Shown: positions 23,169-31,850, counted from the first letter of the stretch. The stretch is DNA of 64,000 nt from SVTX01 sp045660325 (GCA_045660325.1 JAZRDO010000015.1:1-64000), one strand, 5' to 3'. Notes: generated by a model from the sequence alone, not told the origin. Numbers and translations are program-made.

Positions 23169-23837
23169 ATGGACGTTATACTTATAAACTATACGCACAA
23201 CCCTATCGAAACCATTGAGCTTGCGGCAAGCACCTGCTATGACAGTCAGCCCACAAAGGGAAAGATCATGAATCATTGTTACAAAAGCGGTCATCACAGC
23301 GTTCTTGAATTTGCTGAATTTACGTTTAAGATCACGGGTGTTTCCCGTGCGCTTACACATCAGCTTGTTCGTCACAGAATGGCAAGCTTCGCGCAAAGAA
23401 GCCAGAGATACTGTCAGGAGGATGGCTTTGAGTTCGTAACTCCCGGTACGGTAAAGAGAAATCCCGAGGCGCTTGAGGAATACAACAAGACTATTGAAGC
23501 CATTGAGGAGGCGTATACGAAGCTTCTCTCCATGGGAATTCCCGCGGAAGATGCGAGAATGCTTCTTCCCAACGCGTGCGCAACTCAGATCTGCGTTAAG
23601 ATGAATCTTCGTGAGCTTATTCATTTCTGCAACGAGAGAATGTGTACCTGCGCTCAGTGGGAGATCCGCTCTCTTGCGCGCAAGATGGCTGACGAGGTCT
23701 TCAAGATCGAACCTATGCTTGCGGAATATCTCGTTCCCAAGTGTGAGAAGAACAAGCCCTACTGCTTCTGCAACGAGTCAAAATCCCGTTCTTGCGGAAA
23801 GCATCCCGTTATAAGTGAGGCTATAAAAACAAATTGA
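23169..23837 (+). CDS. thyX: Flavin-dependent thymidylate synthase
   Basis: A 222-residue ThyX. The signature RHRX7S is R68-H-R...S78 in RHRMASFAQRS. It makes dTMP from dUMP using FAD, NADPH and methylene-tetrahydrofolate, and replaces ThyA. The start at 23169 has AAAGGGGAAGA at good spacing; the ATG at 23145 would add eight residues and lacks a site. The C-terminal third has clustered cysteines (CTCAQWE, CEKNKPYCFCNE) beyond the common core. Monocistronic with its own terminator. Confidence 0.95.
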   Translation: MDVILINYTHNPIETIELAASTCYDSQPTKGKIMNHCYKSGHHSVLEFAEFTFKITGVSRALTHQLVRHRMASFAQRSQRYCQEDGFEFVTPGTVKRNPEALEEYNKTIEAIEEAYTKLLSMGIPAEDARMLLPNACATQICVKMNLRELIHFCNERMCTCAQWEIRSLARKMADEVFKIEPMLAEYLVPKCEKNKPYCFCNESKSRSCGKHPVISEAIKTN

Positions 23838-23866
23838 TTTTTTGGCGCATAGCCATCATAAAGTTA

Positions 23867-23902
23867 AAAGAACCGCATCACAGATGCGGTTCTTTTATTT
23901 TT
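23867..23902. terminator. Bidirectional terminator
   Basis: AAAAGAACCGCATC-ACA-GATGCGGTTCTTTT between convergent thyX and the SLOG-type gene. Confidence 0.9.
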
Positions 23903-24401
23903 CATTTTTTATGATATCATAAATATTAATTATTTCAAGCCCTTTTTCCTCGGCGTAGTGATATGTAAAGGCACTGCCGCCGTTTGTTCTTTCAAGATAT
24001 GCGATAACCATATCCGAGCCGTCGACGAGACGGCGGTTGCGCTCGTGCATACAGCCCTTTTTGTAGGTATCGCACACGTAGGAAATGCTGTCCGCGCAGC
24101 TTAGAATATAGTTGTAAGCTCTTGTGTTGTTTTCATTCCAGCCGTTTGCCTGATCGCGGCAGGGAAGAATGAGGTCGAGGGTTATGTGGGGGTTATTTTC
24201 CTTTGCCTCGATGACCGAGAGAGCGGCCATCGTGTCGAAGCCGATAGCTCCGCCTACGCGGAAGCTTTTAGCGCCCATGGCAATAAGGCCCGATATGAGC
24301 ATCTTAAGTACTCGCGGGATCATAAGCGCGCGCTCGTCGGGTATGCTTCGGTGTCCCGTAAAGCAGACCGTTTCAATTTTTACTATCTCTGTATCGTGCA
24401 T
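23895..24401 (-). CDS. DUF1273/YpsA-like SLOG protein
   Basis: A 168-residue Rossmann-like protein of the SLOG superfamily (DUF1273, YpsA). TVCFTGHRSIP at the N-terminus, RVGGAIGFDTMAA and the C-terminal YLERTNGGSAFTYHYA match the family. SLOG domains bind nucleotides or their derivatives; B. subtilis YpsA affects cell division, but no enzymatic activity is settled. Monocistronic. A weak minus-strand promoter may be TTTACT / TATAAT with the -10 at 24437-24432. Confidence 0.82.
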   Translation of the reverse strand: MHDTEIVKIETVCFTGHRSIPDERALMIPRVLKMLISGLIAMGAKSFRVGGAIGFDTMAALSVIEAKENNPHITLDLILPCRDQANGWNENNTRAYNYILSCADSISYVCDTYKKGCMHERNRRLVDGSDMVIAYLERTNGGSAFTYHYAEEKGLEIINIYDIIKNEK

Positions 24402-24507
24402 ACGCGCCTCCTGTTTTGCTTCGTTATATAAATTATAGCCGAAAATTTTCTTAAAGTAAATAGTCTTTACAAATAATTTATAATTTTTTGTTCGTCAAGA
24501 CTCGCCA

Positions 24508-24650
24508 TTTTTCGACGGAGATGCCTGTTTTTTTACAAGCCGTTTGACATATTCTTATAAATTACCGCGCGGTAAAGCAAAAGCCGACTTAAAATTATAA
24601 AAATAGCCCTGCAAAAGCCGACGAAATGCACGATGCTCTTCCATTATAAT
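24508..24650 (+). promoter_or_regulatory. Possible Spo0A-controlled spoIIE promoter
   Basis: TATAAT at 24645-24650 has no recognisable -35 box, as in Spo0A-activated SigA promoters. A partial 0A-like box CGACGAA lies at 24619-24625 overlapping the -35 position. A better inverted match, TTTTTCGAC, lies at 24508-24516. Known spoIIE promoters are Spo0A-dependent; the boxes here are imperfect. Confidence 0.45.
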
Positions 24651-24681
24651 TAAGAAAAAAAGATATCGGAAGGCAAGGAAT

Positions 24682-27309
24682 ATGCAAAAGCAAGAGGAAA
24701 TTTCAAGCAAAAATTCAAAAAATAACAAAAATGCAAAAAATAATTATTTTGGTGCTCTGCACGAAAAATTAACAGGGAAGAGTCGCGACGAGGCGCTTTC
24801 TCGGGGCAAGATAATTTTAAAGATAATTGCGGCGTTTACTCTCGGAATTATACTGTCGGGCAAGGAGCTGCCGTACGGTGTGTATCCGCTTGGAATTCCG
24901 CTTATTTGCGGTATTGGAAAATATTATTCCGCGGCGGCACTGGGAGCCGTTGTAGGCGCGTGGACTATGGGAGTCGGCAAGGAATATATTTTCGCCTATA
25001 TTGCGGTGTTTTTGATTCGGCTTCTTATGTCACTGCCGTATATCACGCGCCTACCCGAAAGGATCACTCGCCTGCGCCCCGAGGGGTATGAGGACAAGCC
25101 GACAGGCGAGCTTTCGGGCAAGGCGGGCGGCTTTGTACATAAGGTGAAAAATATTGTTTTCAAGGTGTTTTCCATGGAAGGAGGCTCCGTAAGATCGGAG
25201 CTGAGGAAGGGACTTGCGGAAAGCATAGTATTTAAGGTTATAATATCGGCAACGGGTGGCTTTATCGCAGGCCTTTTCCTGCTTCTCGGAAGCGAATTTT
25301 CGTATTATTCGCTCGCGTCGTTGGTGTTTATGATGCTTATTTGCTCAATCCTGACCTTGATGCTTTCGGGCTTGTTTGAGGATAGGATCCCAAGGGGAGG
25401 ATTTATAAGCACCGTGTCGGTTGCGACGCTTATGATACTTTCAACCTACGCTTCGTCGTACGTAATCGTGTTTGATCTGTCTCTCGCGCCCCTGTTGGCG
25501 CTCTTCTTTACGTTAGTCGCGGCGAAGACGCGCGGCATCGCATCGGCGCTGGTTATGGGCTTTTTTACGGGGCTTTGCTTTGATATAAGATACGCGCCGA
25601 TGATTATGATATCGGCGATCGCGTATATTTTGCTTCGCGGTATAAAGCTATCCGTCGCGCTTGCGACCGTGTCGGGTATATGTCTTATCTGGTGCTATTA
25701 TTTTTCGGACGTGTCCTCGTTTATTAAGGTGCTTCCGCCGACGCTTATGGCTGTACCTCTTTTTTGGATGCTTGACAAGCTTTCGAGAGCCGAGGATACG
25801 GGCAAGGAAAAAATCATATTTGAAAACAAATATTTTGCCAAATCCGTGTCCGAGGAAAGCAAGAATATGGCGGTGCGCGCCCGTGTGTCGTCCCTGTCCG
25901 ATGCGTTTTCGTCGCTTTCGGATGCGGTTGGCTCCTTGAGTGACAAATTTCGCCGACCCGATGCGCTTGGGCTTCGGGAAATCACGGATCGCGGCTTTTC
26001 TACGGTTTGCGAGGGCTGTCCTAACCGTGACGTTTGCTTTGGAGCGGAGTACAATCGCACGGTCGAGGTGTCGGGCAAGCTGACGAGTGCGCTGCATAAG
26101 AAGGGCTTTGTTGATGAGGGGGATCTCGGCGAGGAGTTTTCTTTAATATGCGTACGGAAGAGAAAGCTTATAAACGAGATGAACCGCCTGTGTGCCGAAA
26201 GCACCGAACGGCTTATCAAGGGGCAAAAAATGGGTATTTTCGCTTCAAATTACGATGATATAAAGGATATTTTGCAGGACGCTATCGAGGCAGACTCCGA
26301 GGAATATGAATGTGATACCGAGGCGGCGAACAAAATATATGAGCTTTTTAAGGATATGGGCTATATAGCCGAGGGTGTTGTGGTGTGCGGTAAGCGATGC
26401 CGCCGTGTTATGATAAAGGGCGTGAGCATCACACCCGACGCGCACGGTGATACCGCGGCTCAGCTTTGCGCGGGGGTAAGCGAGATAGTGGGGGTAAAAA
26501 TGGTAGGCCCCGTATTTGAAGTGGGAGATGATGGAATGCTTATGCTTTTTTCAGCTAAGCCCAAGCTGCGCGCGATATGCTCAAGCGGCAGGCTTGCCGC
26601 GTTTGAAATGGGTGGGGAGGTCATGCGCGAGATCACTCCGTTTGACGATACCGTCAGGGACAGAAGGGAGGAGTGCTGCGGAGACGTGACGAATTCCTTC
26701 TTGACTGATACCTCGTATTTTTATTCGCTTATAAGTGACGGTATGGGAAGCGGGCCCGAGGCGGCGTTCTCGGCAGGGATCTCCTCTATGTTTTGCGAAA
26801 AAATGCTGATGGCGGGCAACAGAGCGGATATAACTATACGAATGCTAAACAATTTTTTGCGCGGCGAGAACAGTCAGCGAGGAAGTGAAAGCTCGGTTAC
26901 TGTGGATATTTTAGAGCTTGACTTAATGCTCGGAGTCGCATCCTTTATAAAGAGCGGAGCCGCGCCGACCTACGTGCTTCGTAGGGGCGAGGTGTATAAG
27001 ATCGCCGCCAAGACTATGCCCGTGGGTATTATCAAGAATCCAGATATCAAGATAACCCGATTTGATATGCAAAGCGGAGACCTTGTGCTTATGATGAGCG
27101 ACGGTATCACGGGCGATGGAGATGAGTGCGAATGGATCGCCGAGCTGCTATGTGACGTAAGGACCCCCGAGAGCGCGACCGCGGCTATTTGCGAGGGTGA
27201 AAAATTTGCGGCTGCGCTTCGGGATAAGGTTTTCTCCGTGGCTCAGGAGAGAATGGCAAGAGCAAATAAATTTGATGACGTTTCGCTGTCCGTCGTTTTT
27301 GTGATATGA
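24682..27309 (+). CDS. spoIIE: Stage II sporulation protein E
   Basis: An 875-residue SpoIIE. After a lysine- and asparagine-rich cytoplasmic start (about 1-45) come about ten membrane segments (to about 365), a central oligomerisation/regulatory region with a Cys pair (CEGCPNRDVCF), and a C-terminal PP2C-type phosphatase domain (about 590-875). The metal-binding motif LISDGMGSGPEA holds Asp near residue 687, and a second acidic motif is MMSDGITGD. SpoIIE acts at the asymmetric septum and dephosphorylates SpoIIAA to release SigF in the forespore. Its presence shows the organism is likely a spore former. Length is close to that of other family members. Confidence 0.95.
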   Translation: MQKQEEISSKNSKNNKNAKNNYFGALHEKLTGKSRDEALSRGKIILKIIAAFTLGIILSGKELPYGVYPLGIPLICGIGKYYSAAALGAVVGAWTMGVGKEYIFAYIAVFLIRLLMSLPYITRLPERITRLRPEGYEDKPTGELSGKAGGFVHKVKNIVFKVFSMEGGSVRSELRKGLAESIVFKVIISATGGFIAGLFLLLGSEFSYYSLASLVFMMLICSILTLMLSGLFEDRIPRGGFISTVSVATLMILSTYASSYVIVFDLSLAPLLALFFTLVAAKTRGIASALVMGFFTGLCFDIRYAPMIMISAIAYILLRGIKLSVALATVSGICLIWCYYFSDVSSFIKVLPPTLMAVPLFWMLDKLSRAEDTGKEKIIFENKYFAKSVSEESKNMAVRARVSSLSDAFSSLSDAVGSLSDKFRRPDALGLREITDRGFSTVCEGCPNRDVCFGAEYNRTVEVSGKLTSALHKKGFVDEGDLGEEFSLICVRKRKLINEMNRLCAESTERLIKGQKMGIFASNYDDIKDILQDAIEADSEEYECDTEAANKIYELFKDMGYIAEGVVVCGKRCRRVMIKGVSITPDAHGDTAAQLCAGVSEIVGVKMVGPVFEVGDDGMLMLFSAKPKLRAICSSGRLAAFEMGGEVMREITPFDDTVRDRREECCGDVTNSFLTDTSYFYSLISDGMGSGPEAAFSAGISSMFCEKMLMAGNRADITIRMLNNFLRGENSQRGSESSVTVDILELDLMLGVASFIKSGAAPTYVLRRGEVYKIAAKTMPVGIIKNPDIKITRFDMQSGDLVLMMSDGITGDGDECEWIAELLCDVRTPESATAAICEGEKFAAALRDKVFSVAQERMARANKFDDVSLSVVFVI

Positions 27310-27333
27310 TAAAATATAAATTCTCCGTATCCC

Positions 27334-27362
27334 TTGACAAATTGCGCGCTTTTAAGTATAAT
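27334..27362 (+). promoter_or_regulatory. Consensus promoter of glnN
   Basis: TTGACA (27334-27339), 17 bases, TATAAT (27357-27362). Confidence 0.9.
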
Positions 27363-27428
27363 AAAAGCAATTAAAGTGGGAAATGTTTTTCCGCGAATTT
27401 CAAAGTCGTAGATGACGGAGGAGCTATT

Positions 27429-29522
27429 ATGACAAACGTATCCGAGATTTTCGGCAGTATGGTGTTTAATGACGCGGTCATGCGCCAAAGATTGCCGCGA
27501 GAGGTCTACAACTCTCTTACGAATACGATCGCAATCGGTAAGCCCATCGACGTTTCCATCGCCAACGTAGTTGCAAACGCTATGAAGGACTGGGCGGTAG
27601 AGAAGGGCGCGACTCATTATACGCATTGGTTCCAGCCGCTTACGAGCGTAACTGCGGAAAAGCACGATTCCTTTATTTCTCCTATCCCCGGCGACAAGGT
27701 CGTAATGGACTTCTCGGGCAAGGAGCTTATTAAGGGCGAGAGCGACGCGTCGAGCTTCCCCTCGGGCGGTCTTCGTGAGACCTGTAACGCCCGCGGATAT
27801 ACCGCATGGGACCCCTCGTCCTACGCGTTTATCAAGGACGGCACGCTCTACATTCCTACGGTTTTTTGCTCCTATACGGGCGAGGCGCTCGATACGAAGA
27901 CGCCCTTGCTTCGTTCTATGGAGATATTAAGCGAGCAGGCGCTCCGCTTACTCAATATATTCGGTGATACCACAAGTGAGCGAGTTATCACAAGCGTTGG
28001 AGCGGAGCAGGAATACTTCCTCGTTGACCGCGAGGCGTATAACCGCCGCCCCGACCTCAAATACGCGGGCAGAACACTTTTCGGCGCGCCTGCGCCCAAG
28101 TGTCAGGAGCTTGAGGATCATTACTATGGCCCTATAAAGACGCGTGTTGCGGCTTTCATGGCGGAGCTTGATTGCGAGCTTTGGAAGCTTGGTATTACTT
28201 CAAAGACAAAGCATAACGAGGTTGCTCCCACACAGCACGAGCTCGCGCCGATTTACGCGAACACTAACGTTGCTGTTGACCACAACCTTCTTATTATGGA
28301 TACAATGCGCAAGGTGGCGGAGAAGCACGGTATGGTGGCTCTCCTTCACGAAAAGCCCTACGCGGGACTTAACGGCTCGGGCAAGCACAACAACTGGTCT
28401 CTTTCGACCGATACGGGCAAGAATCTTTTGAGCCCCGGCAAGAATCCTGCATCCAATTCCCAGTTTCTTTTGTTCCTCTCCGCGATCATAACGGCGGTTG
28501 ATGATTATCAGGATCTTCTCCGTATGTCCTGCGCGACGGCGGCAAACGACCACAGACTTGGCGCGGACGAAGCTCCCCCTGCAATCGTTTCGATCTTCCT
28601 CGGTCAGGAGCTTGAGGAGATAATCGATGCGATCATTGGAGATTCTCCCTATACCGCAAAGGCGGCGAATACGATGAATCTCGGAGTTCCCGCAGTTCCT
28701 ACCTTCAGATACGACTCTACCGATAGAAACAGAACCTCGCCCTTCGCCTTTACGGGTAACAAGTTTGAGTTCAGAATGGTTGGCTCGGCGCAGAATATCG
28801 CGCTTCCCAATATCGTGCTCAATACTGCGGTCGCAAAGGTTTTCCGCGACTATGCGGATAGACTTGAAAAATGCGGCGACATCGAGCTTGAGGCGAAGAA
28901 GATGATAAGAGAAAACTTGAAGGCGCACAGAAGAATCATCTTCGGCGGCAACGGTTATTCGAAGGAATGGCCCGTGGAAGCCGAGCGCCGCGGACTTCTC
29001 AATCTCAAGACCTCGCCCGACGCGTACGCGTGTCTTACGGATGAGAAAAATATCGAGCTCTTTACAAGCTTCTCCGTAATGAGTGCTCACGAGCTTTTTG
29101 CCCGTCAGATGATCATGTACGAGACGTATTCGAATACGCTCAGCATTGAGGCGAAGACTATGGTGGATATCGCCCGTTCCGAGATCGTGCCTGCGATTGA
29201 GAGATATCTCAATATCCTTTGCAAGAACGCAAAGCTCAAGGCGGATATAGGACTCGATAAGCATGCGATGATACTTGAGCGCGAGCTTATAGATAAGCTC
29301 TCACTTCTTTCGTATAGCATTTACGATACTGCTGTTGAGCTTGAAAAGATGAACACCCTCGCTAACGAGAAGGCCTCGGCGGCGGATGAGGCGGCGTGCT
29401 ATAAGGATACGGTAATACCGCTTATGACGGTGCTTCGCGACGTTGTTGACGAGGCGGAAAGAATTGTTCCGCGCGACCTCTGGCCGCTCGCAAGCTACGG
29501 CGATCTTACTTATTGGAATTAA
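27429..29522 (+). CDS. glnN: Glutamine synthetase type III
   Basis: A 697-residue GSIII, the large hexamer- or dodecamer-forming glutamine synthetase of many gut Clostridia and Bacteroides. PSSFPSGGLRETC, the ATP-site region KHNEVAPTQHELAP, NLLIMDTM, and the glutamate-site segment GLNGSGKHNNWS are diagnostic. It condenses glutamate and ammonia. GGAGGAGCTATT precedes the start. Transcribed alone from a consensus promoter; a hairpin terminator follows. With AsnA in the same window it supports ammonia as a main nitrogen source. Confidence 0.95.
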   Translation: MTNVSEIFGSMVFNDAVMRQRLPREVYNSLTNTIAIGKPIDVSIANVVANAMKDWAVEKGATHYTHWFQPLTSVTAEKHDSFISPIPGDKVVMDFSGKELIKGESDASSFPSGGLRETCNARGYTAWDPSSYAFIKDGTLYIPTVFCSYTGEALDTKTPLLRSMEILSEQALRLLNIFGDTTSERVITSVGAEQEYFLVDREAYNRRPDLKYAGRTLFGAPAPKCQELEDHYYGPIKTRVAAFMAELDCELWKLGITSKTKHNEVAPTQHELAPIYANTNVAVDHNLLIMDTMRKVAEKHGMVALLHEKPYAGLNGSGKHNNWSLSTDTGKNLLSPGKNPASNSQFLLFLSAIITAVDDYQDLLRMSCATAANDHRLGADEAPPAIVSIFLGQELEEIIDAIIGDSPYTAKAANTMNLGVPAVPTFRYDSTDRNRTSPFAFTGNKFEFRMVGSAQNIALPNIVLNTAVAKVFRDYADRLEKCGDIELEAKKMIRENLKAHRRIIFGGNGYSKEWPVEAERRGLLNLKTSPDAYACLTDEKNIELFTSFSVMSAHELFARQMIMYETYSNTLSIEAKTMVDIARSEIVPAIERYLNILCKNAKLKADIGLDKHAMILERELIDKLSLLSYSIYDTAVELEKMNTLANEKASAADEAACYKDTVIPLMTVLRDVVDEAERIVPRDLWPLASYGDLTYWN

Positions 29523-29527
29523 ATTTC

Positions 29528-29569
29528 AGAGGCTTTTTTGACGGTGCAAAAAAGCCTCTTGATTTTTTT
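29528..29569 (+). terminator. Terminator of glnN
   Basis: AGAGGCTTTTTTG...CAAAAAAGCCTCT hairpin followed by ATTTTTTTAT. Confidence 0.85.
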
Positions 29570-29587
29570 ATAAATGTGTGTTATAAT
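29559..29587 (+). promoter_or_regulatory. SigA-type promoter of the fusion gene
   Basis: TTGATT (29559-29564), 17 bases, TATAAT (29582-29587). The -35 overlaps the end of the glnN terminator. Confidence 0.65.
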
Positions 29588-29599
29588 GAATATAGTGAT

Positions 29600-29646
29600 A
29601 GCAGCTTTCCGTGTTTCTGTATCAAATACGGCGGGCTGCTTTTTTC
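29600..29646 (+). terminator. Leader terminator/attenuator candidate
   Basis: AGCAGC (29600-29605) pairs with GCTGCT (29635-29640) and CCGT (29609-29612) with ACGG (29628-29631). A run of T follows directly. It lies between the promoter at 29559-29587 and the start at 29679, so it would stop most transcripts unless an alternative fold forms. No ligand-binding riboswitch class was recognised. Confidence 0.6.
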
Positions 29647-29678
29647 CCCCCTATGAAGAAATATAAGGAGAATATAGA

Positions 29679-30794
29679 ATGAACAGAAAGTACAGATTAT
29701 CCACCGCGCTTGACATAGACGATCTTTTGATGGAATGCACGTCCTATGCCATTCGCCTGGCAAATGAAAAATATAAGCTTGATCCCCCGATGACGATATA
29801 CGAGAAAAGCTCGTGGGGAAGACTCGGCACACGCGCCGATCTTATATATCCCTTTTTCAGCGATCCCGAGTTTTACCGCACACAGCCCGTATATGAGGGC
29901 GCGAAGGAATTCGTTCGCAAGCTCAGTCAAATGACCGAGGTATATATTTGCACCGCCGTGCCGCCCCAGTTTATGGGAATACGCGCGCAAAGAATTATGG
30001 AGGAATTTCCCGAGATCCCCGCGGACCACATTTATATGGGCTCGCGTAAGGACAAGATACATACGGATATCCTCTTTGACGACGGACTTCACAATATTTT
30101 GAATTCGGGCGCAAAATACCCGATTATTATGCGCCGCCCGTGGAATGCCGACGCGACGGGAATGCTTGCGGTAAATAATTATGATGAATTCTTGAAGGTG
30201 GTCGATATTATCGCGAACAGCTATATGCCGAAAAACGACGAGGACGGTGAGAAGGATCACGATATCGTCGTGCTTGTAGGCCCGTCGAGCAGCGGAAAGT
30301 CCAAGCTTGCTACCCGCCTTCTCAATAAATACGACCGATACGAAAAGCTTGTAAGCTATACTACGAAGGACCCGACCGCGGTTGAAGAAAATAAGTGGTA
30401 TAATTACGTATCTCTGGATAGCTTCCGTCAGATGTGCGAGAGCGGAGAGATGTTTGAATCCACGATGTATGCGGGTCATGGCTACGGCTCAAGAAAGGCG
30501 GACGTTGAAAGCATTCTTGGTGGCGGTAAGCGTGTGCTTGCAACCATGGATATTTGCGGTGCGATGTCGCTCAAAACTCACTATAAGAACGTTATCACCA
30601 TATACGTAAAGAGAGAAAAGAAGGCTCTTATGGCGAATATTCTCCGTAAGAATTCTTCTATTGAGGATAAGGTGAATCGCCTTTGCGCGATAGATTACGA
30701 GGTGCAAAACAGTGAGCTTTGTGACTACGTTGTTGAGTTTGACAACTACGACGACGCCGAGGCGCAGATCTGCAAGATCCTCGGTGAGATATAA
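29679..30794 (+). CDS. 5'-nucleotidase fused to guanylate-kinase-like domain
   Basis: A 371-residue two-domain protein. Residues about 5-175 form an NT5C-type HAD deoxyribonucleotidase: ALDIDDLLME holds the two aspartates, and DILFDDGLHN is the late acidic motif. Residues about 195-371 form a guanylate-kinase-like domain: GPSSSGKS P-loop, SYTTKDP, GHGYGSRKADVE and TMDICGAM. In true guanylate kinases the GMP-phosphate arginines lie in TTRxPRxGE; here this reads TTKDPTAVE, so both arginines are changed. Substrate preference may therefore differ. It might clean or balance nucleotide pools. It has a private promoter, a leader hairpin and no operon partner. Confidence 0.8.
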   Translation: MNRKYRLSTALDIDDLLMECTSYAIRLANEKYKLDPPMTIYEKSSWGRLGTRADLIYPFFSDPEFYRTQPVYEGAKEFVRKLSQMTEVYICTAVPPQFMGIRAQRIMEEFPEIPADHIYMGSRKDKIHTDILFDDGLHNILNSGAKYPIIMRRPWNADATGMLAVNNYDEFLKVVDIIANSYMPKNDEDGEKDHDIVVLVGPSSSGKSKLATRLLNKYDRYEKLVSYTTKDPTAVEENKWYNYVSLDSFRQMCESGEMFESTMYAGHGYGSRKADVESILGGGKRVLATMDICGAMSLKTHYKNVITIYVKREKKALMANILRKNSSIEDKVNRLCAIDYEVQNSELCDYVVEFDNYDDAEAQICKILGEI

Positions 30795-30836
30795 AAAACG
30801 ACTCCGTAAAGTCTCGTTACCATAAGGAAGTTTGCC
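30791..30836 (+). repeat. Inverted-repeat flank, left
   Basis: ATAAAAAACGACTCC followed by a degenerate hairpin and CCATAAGGAAGT. An inverted, better-preserved copy lies at 31805-31850. Together they enclose the transglutaminase-like gene. Confidence 0.65.
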
Positions 30837-30845
30837 TGATACACG

Positions 30846-30893
30846 GTAGGGGCGAACTGTGTTCGCCCGCGGGAGACCGCAGGTCTCCCCTAC
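30846..30893. repeat. Palindromic GTAGGGG element
   Basis: Outer arms GTAGGGG/CCCCTAC enclose two perfect hairpins: GGGCGAAC-TGT-GTTCGCCC and GGGAGACC-GCA-GGTCTCCC. A related fragment, GTAGGGTGGGGGCTTGCTCCC, lies near 59058. Confidence 0.75.
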
Positions 30894-30929
30894 GAGTAAG
30901 CAAAATTTGATATGCAGAAGACAAAGATA

Positions 30930-30966
30930 ACCCCGACAGATTTTTTAGGTCTGTCGGGGTATTTTG
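30930..30966. terminator. Terminator of minus-strand transglutaminase-like gene
   Basis: CCCCGACAGA...TCTGTCGGGG, a perfect 10-bp stem, A-rich before and T-rich after on both strands. Confidence 0.85.
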
Positions 30967-30990
30967 TTCTGCTCGATAAATTGGAATTTG

Positions 30991-31494
30991 TCAGTTTAAT
31001 TTGTTTAGCAAGAAGTAAGGTCGTTCCCCAACTGTAATCAAACTTGTTACGTCAGTAATATCATATCCATTATTTTTATACCCTTGTAAAAGCTCTTGTT
31101 CGTTTGAGTAAACAATTTCTTGACCATACCACGATTTAGAGGATTGGGGTGTAAGCTCCAAATATGCAATTTTACTTTCTGCTTCAAATGTAAGTATAGT
31201 ATGCACTTTATTTTTGCTCTTGTTATACAGCAACCATATTTTGCTTGGAATGTTTAGATTGTCAAGTATGGATTTCATTACTAAAACGATATCTACGCAA
31301 GTGCCGATTTTTTCCTTTAGTGTAACAGATGGATCTTGGACAATAGAAATCGTTTTGGCAAGATGATAGTATTCATTATCAAATCCATTATCCCTGTTTG
31401 GTTTATATTTTTGGTCATTAACAATAAAACCATATTCAAAGCCGTTGTTATATAATTCTGCTCTCAATATATCGCATATTTTTTTGATCGTCAT
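30991..31494 (-). CDS. Transglutaminase-like small protein
   Basis: A 167-residue cytoplasmic protein. GTCVDIVLVMKS holds a candidate nucleophile Cys, HTILTFE a candidate His, and LELTP a late acidic residue, the order seen in transglutaminase-like cysteine proteins. The match is by pattern only. The gene is clearly more AT-rich than its neighbours and sits between inverted repeats (30791-30836 and 31805-31850), which suggests acquisition. Start 31494 (ATG) is preferred because GGGGTGA lies seven bases upstream; GTG at 31506 is an alternative. Function not recognised. Confidence 0.65.
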   Translation of the reverse strand: MTIKKICDILRAELYNNGFEYGFIVNDQKYKPNRDNGFDNEYYHLAKTISIVQDPSVTLKEKIGTCVDIVLVMKSILDNLNIPSKIWLLYNKSKNKVHTILTFEAESKIAYLELTPQSSKSWYGQEIVYSNEQELLQGYKNNGYDITDVTSLITVGERPYFLLNKLN

Positions 31495-31846
31495 TCTCTG
31501 GTTCACCCCATCAAATTCTTATTTTTCGTTCTCTTTTATCGCCAGTTTCGCCTTTGTTATACAAAGGCATCGGGCAAAGCCCATACCCCCTGCAATACTG
31601 ATTATATTATACTACAAATCGGCAGAGAAAGCAAGAGTTATATTCCGACTTCGTCGGAGTGATATTATTGTTACCGCAATAGTGATATTGAAGCCTTACG
31701 GCTTCAGTGATATTTTATTCGCCTCCCAAACTCGCGTAGCGAATACCACTCGGCGATAGCCGAATATCACTGCGTAGCAATATCACTCACCGCAGGCGAA
31801 TAAAACTGCGAGACTTCCTTATGGGAAGTCTCGCAAGGAGTCGTTT
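31495..31846. other. Intergenic repeat region
   Basis: No gene seen. It contains a segment shared with 37144-37175 (ACAAATCGGCAGAGAA at 31614-31629), the GTGATATT hairpin array, and the terminator of the MFS gene. Confidence 0.7.
31645..31800. repeat. GTGATATT hairpin array
   Basis: Short hairpins alternate with the constant word AGTGATATT or its complement AATATCACT: CCGAC-TTC-GTCGG, ATTG...CAAT, GAAGCC-TTAC-GGCTTC, then in inverted orientation GGC-GATA-GCC and others. The outer TTTTATTCGCCT/AGGCGAATAAAA pair makes the array itself palindromic. Similar arrays are common in clostridial genomes. Confidence 0.8.
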
Positions 31847-31850
31847 TTAT
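31805..31850 (-). terminator. Terminator of MFS gene and inverted-repeat flank
   Basis: Perfect 11-bp stem GCGAGACTTCC-TTATG-GGAAGTCTCGC (31808-31834). Read on the minus strand, ATAAAAACGACTCC and this hairpin form an inverted copy of 30791-30836. Confidence 0.75.

Noticed and set aside
28200..29264. Minus-strand open frame opposite glnN
   Set aside because: glnN is certain by motifs; the opposite frame has no start signal.
30991..31506. Frameshifted or truncated larger gene
   Set aside because: The frame has a plausible start, an ordered Cys-His-acid pattern and its own terminator, so it is treated as intact.
31645..31800. CRISPR-like array
   Set aside because: Units are short, irregular and self-complementary, spacers are hairpin arms, and no cas gene is present. 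No other CRISPR pattern was seen in the window.
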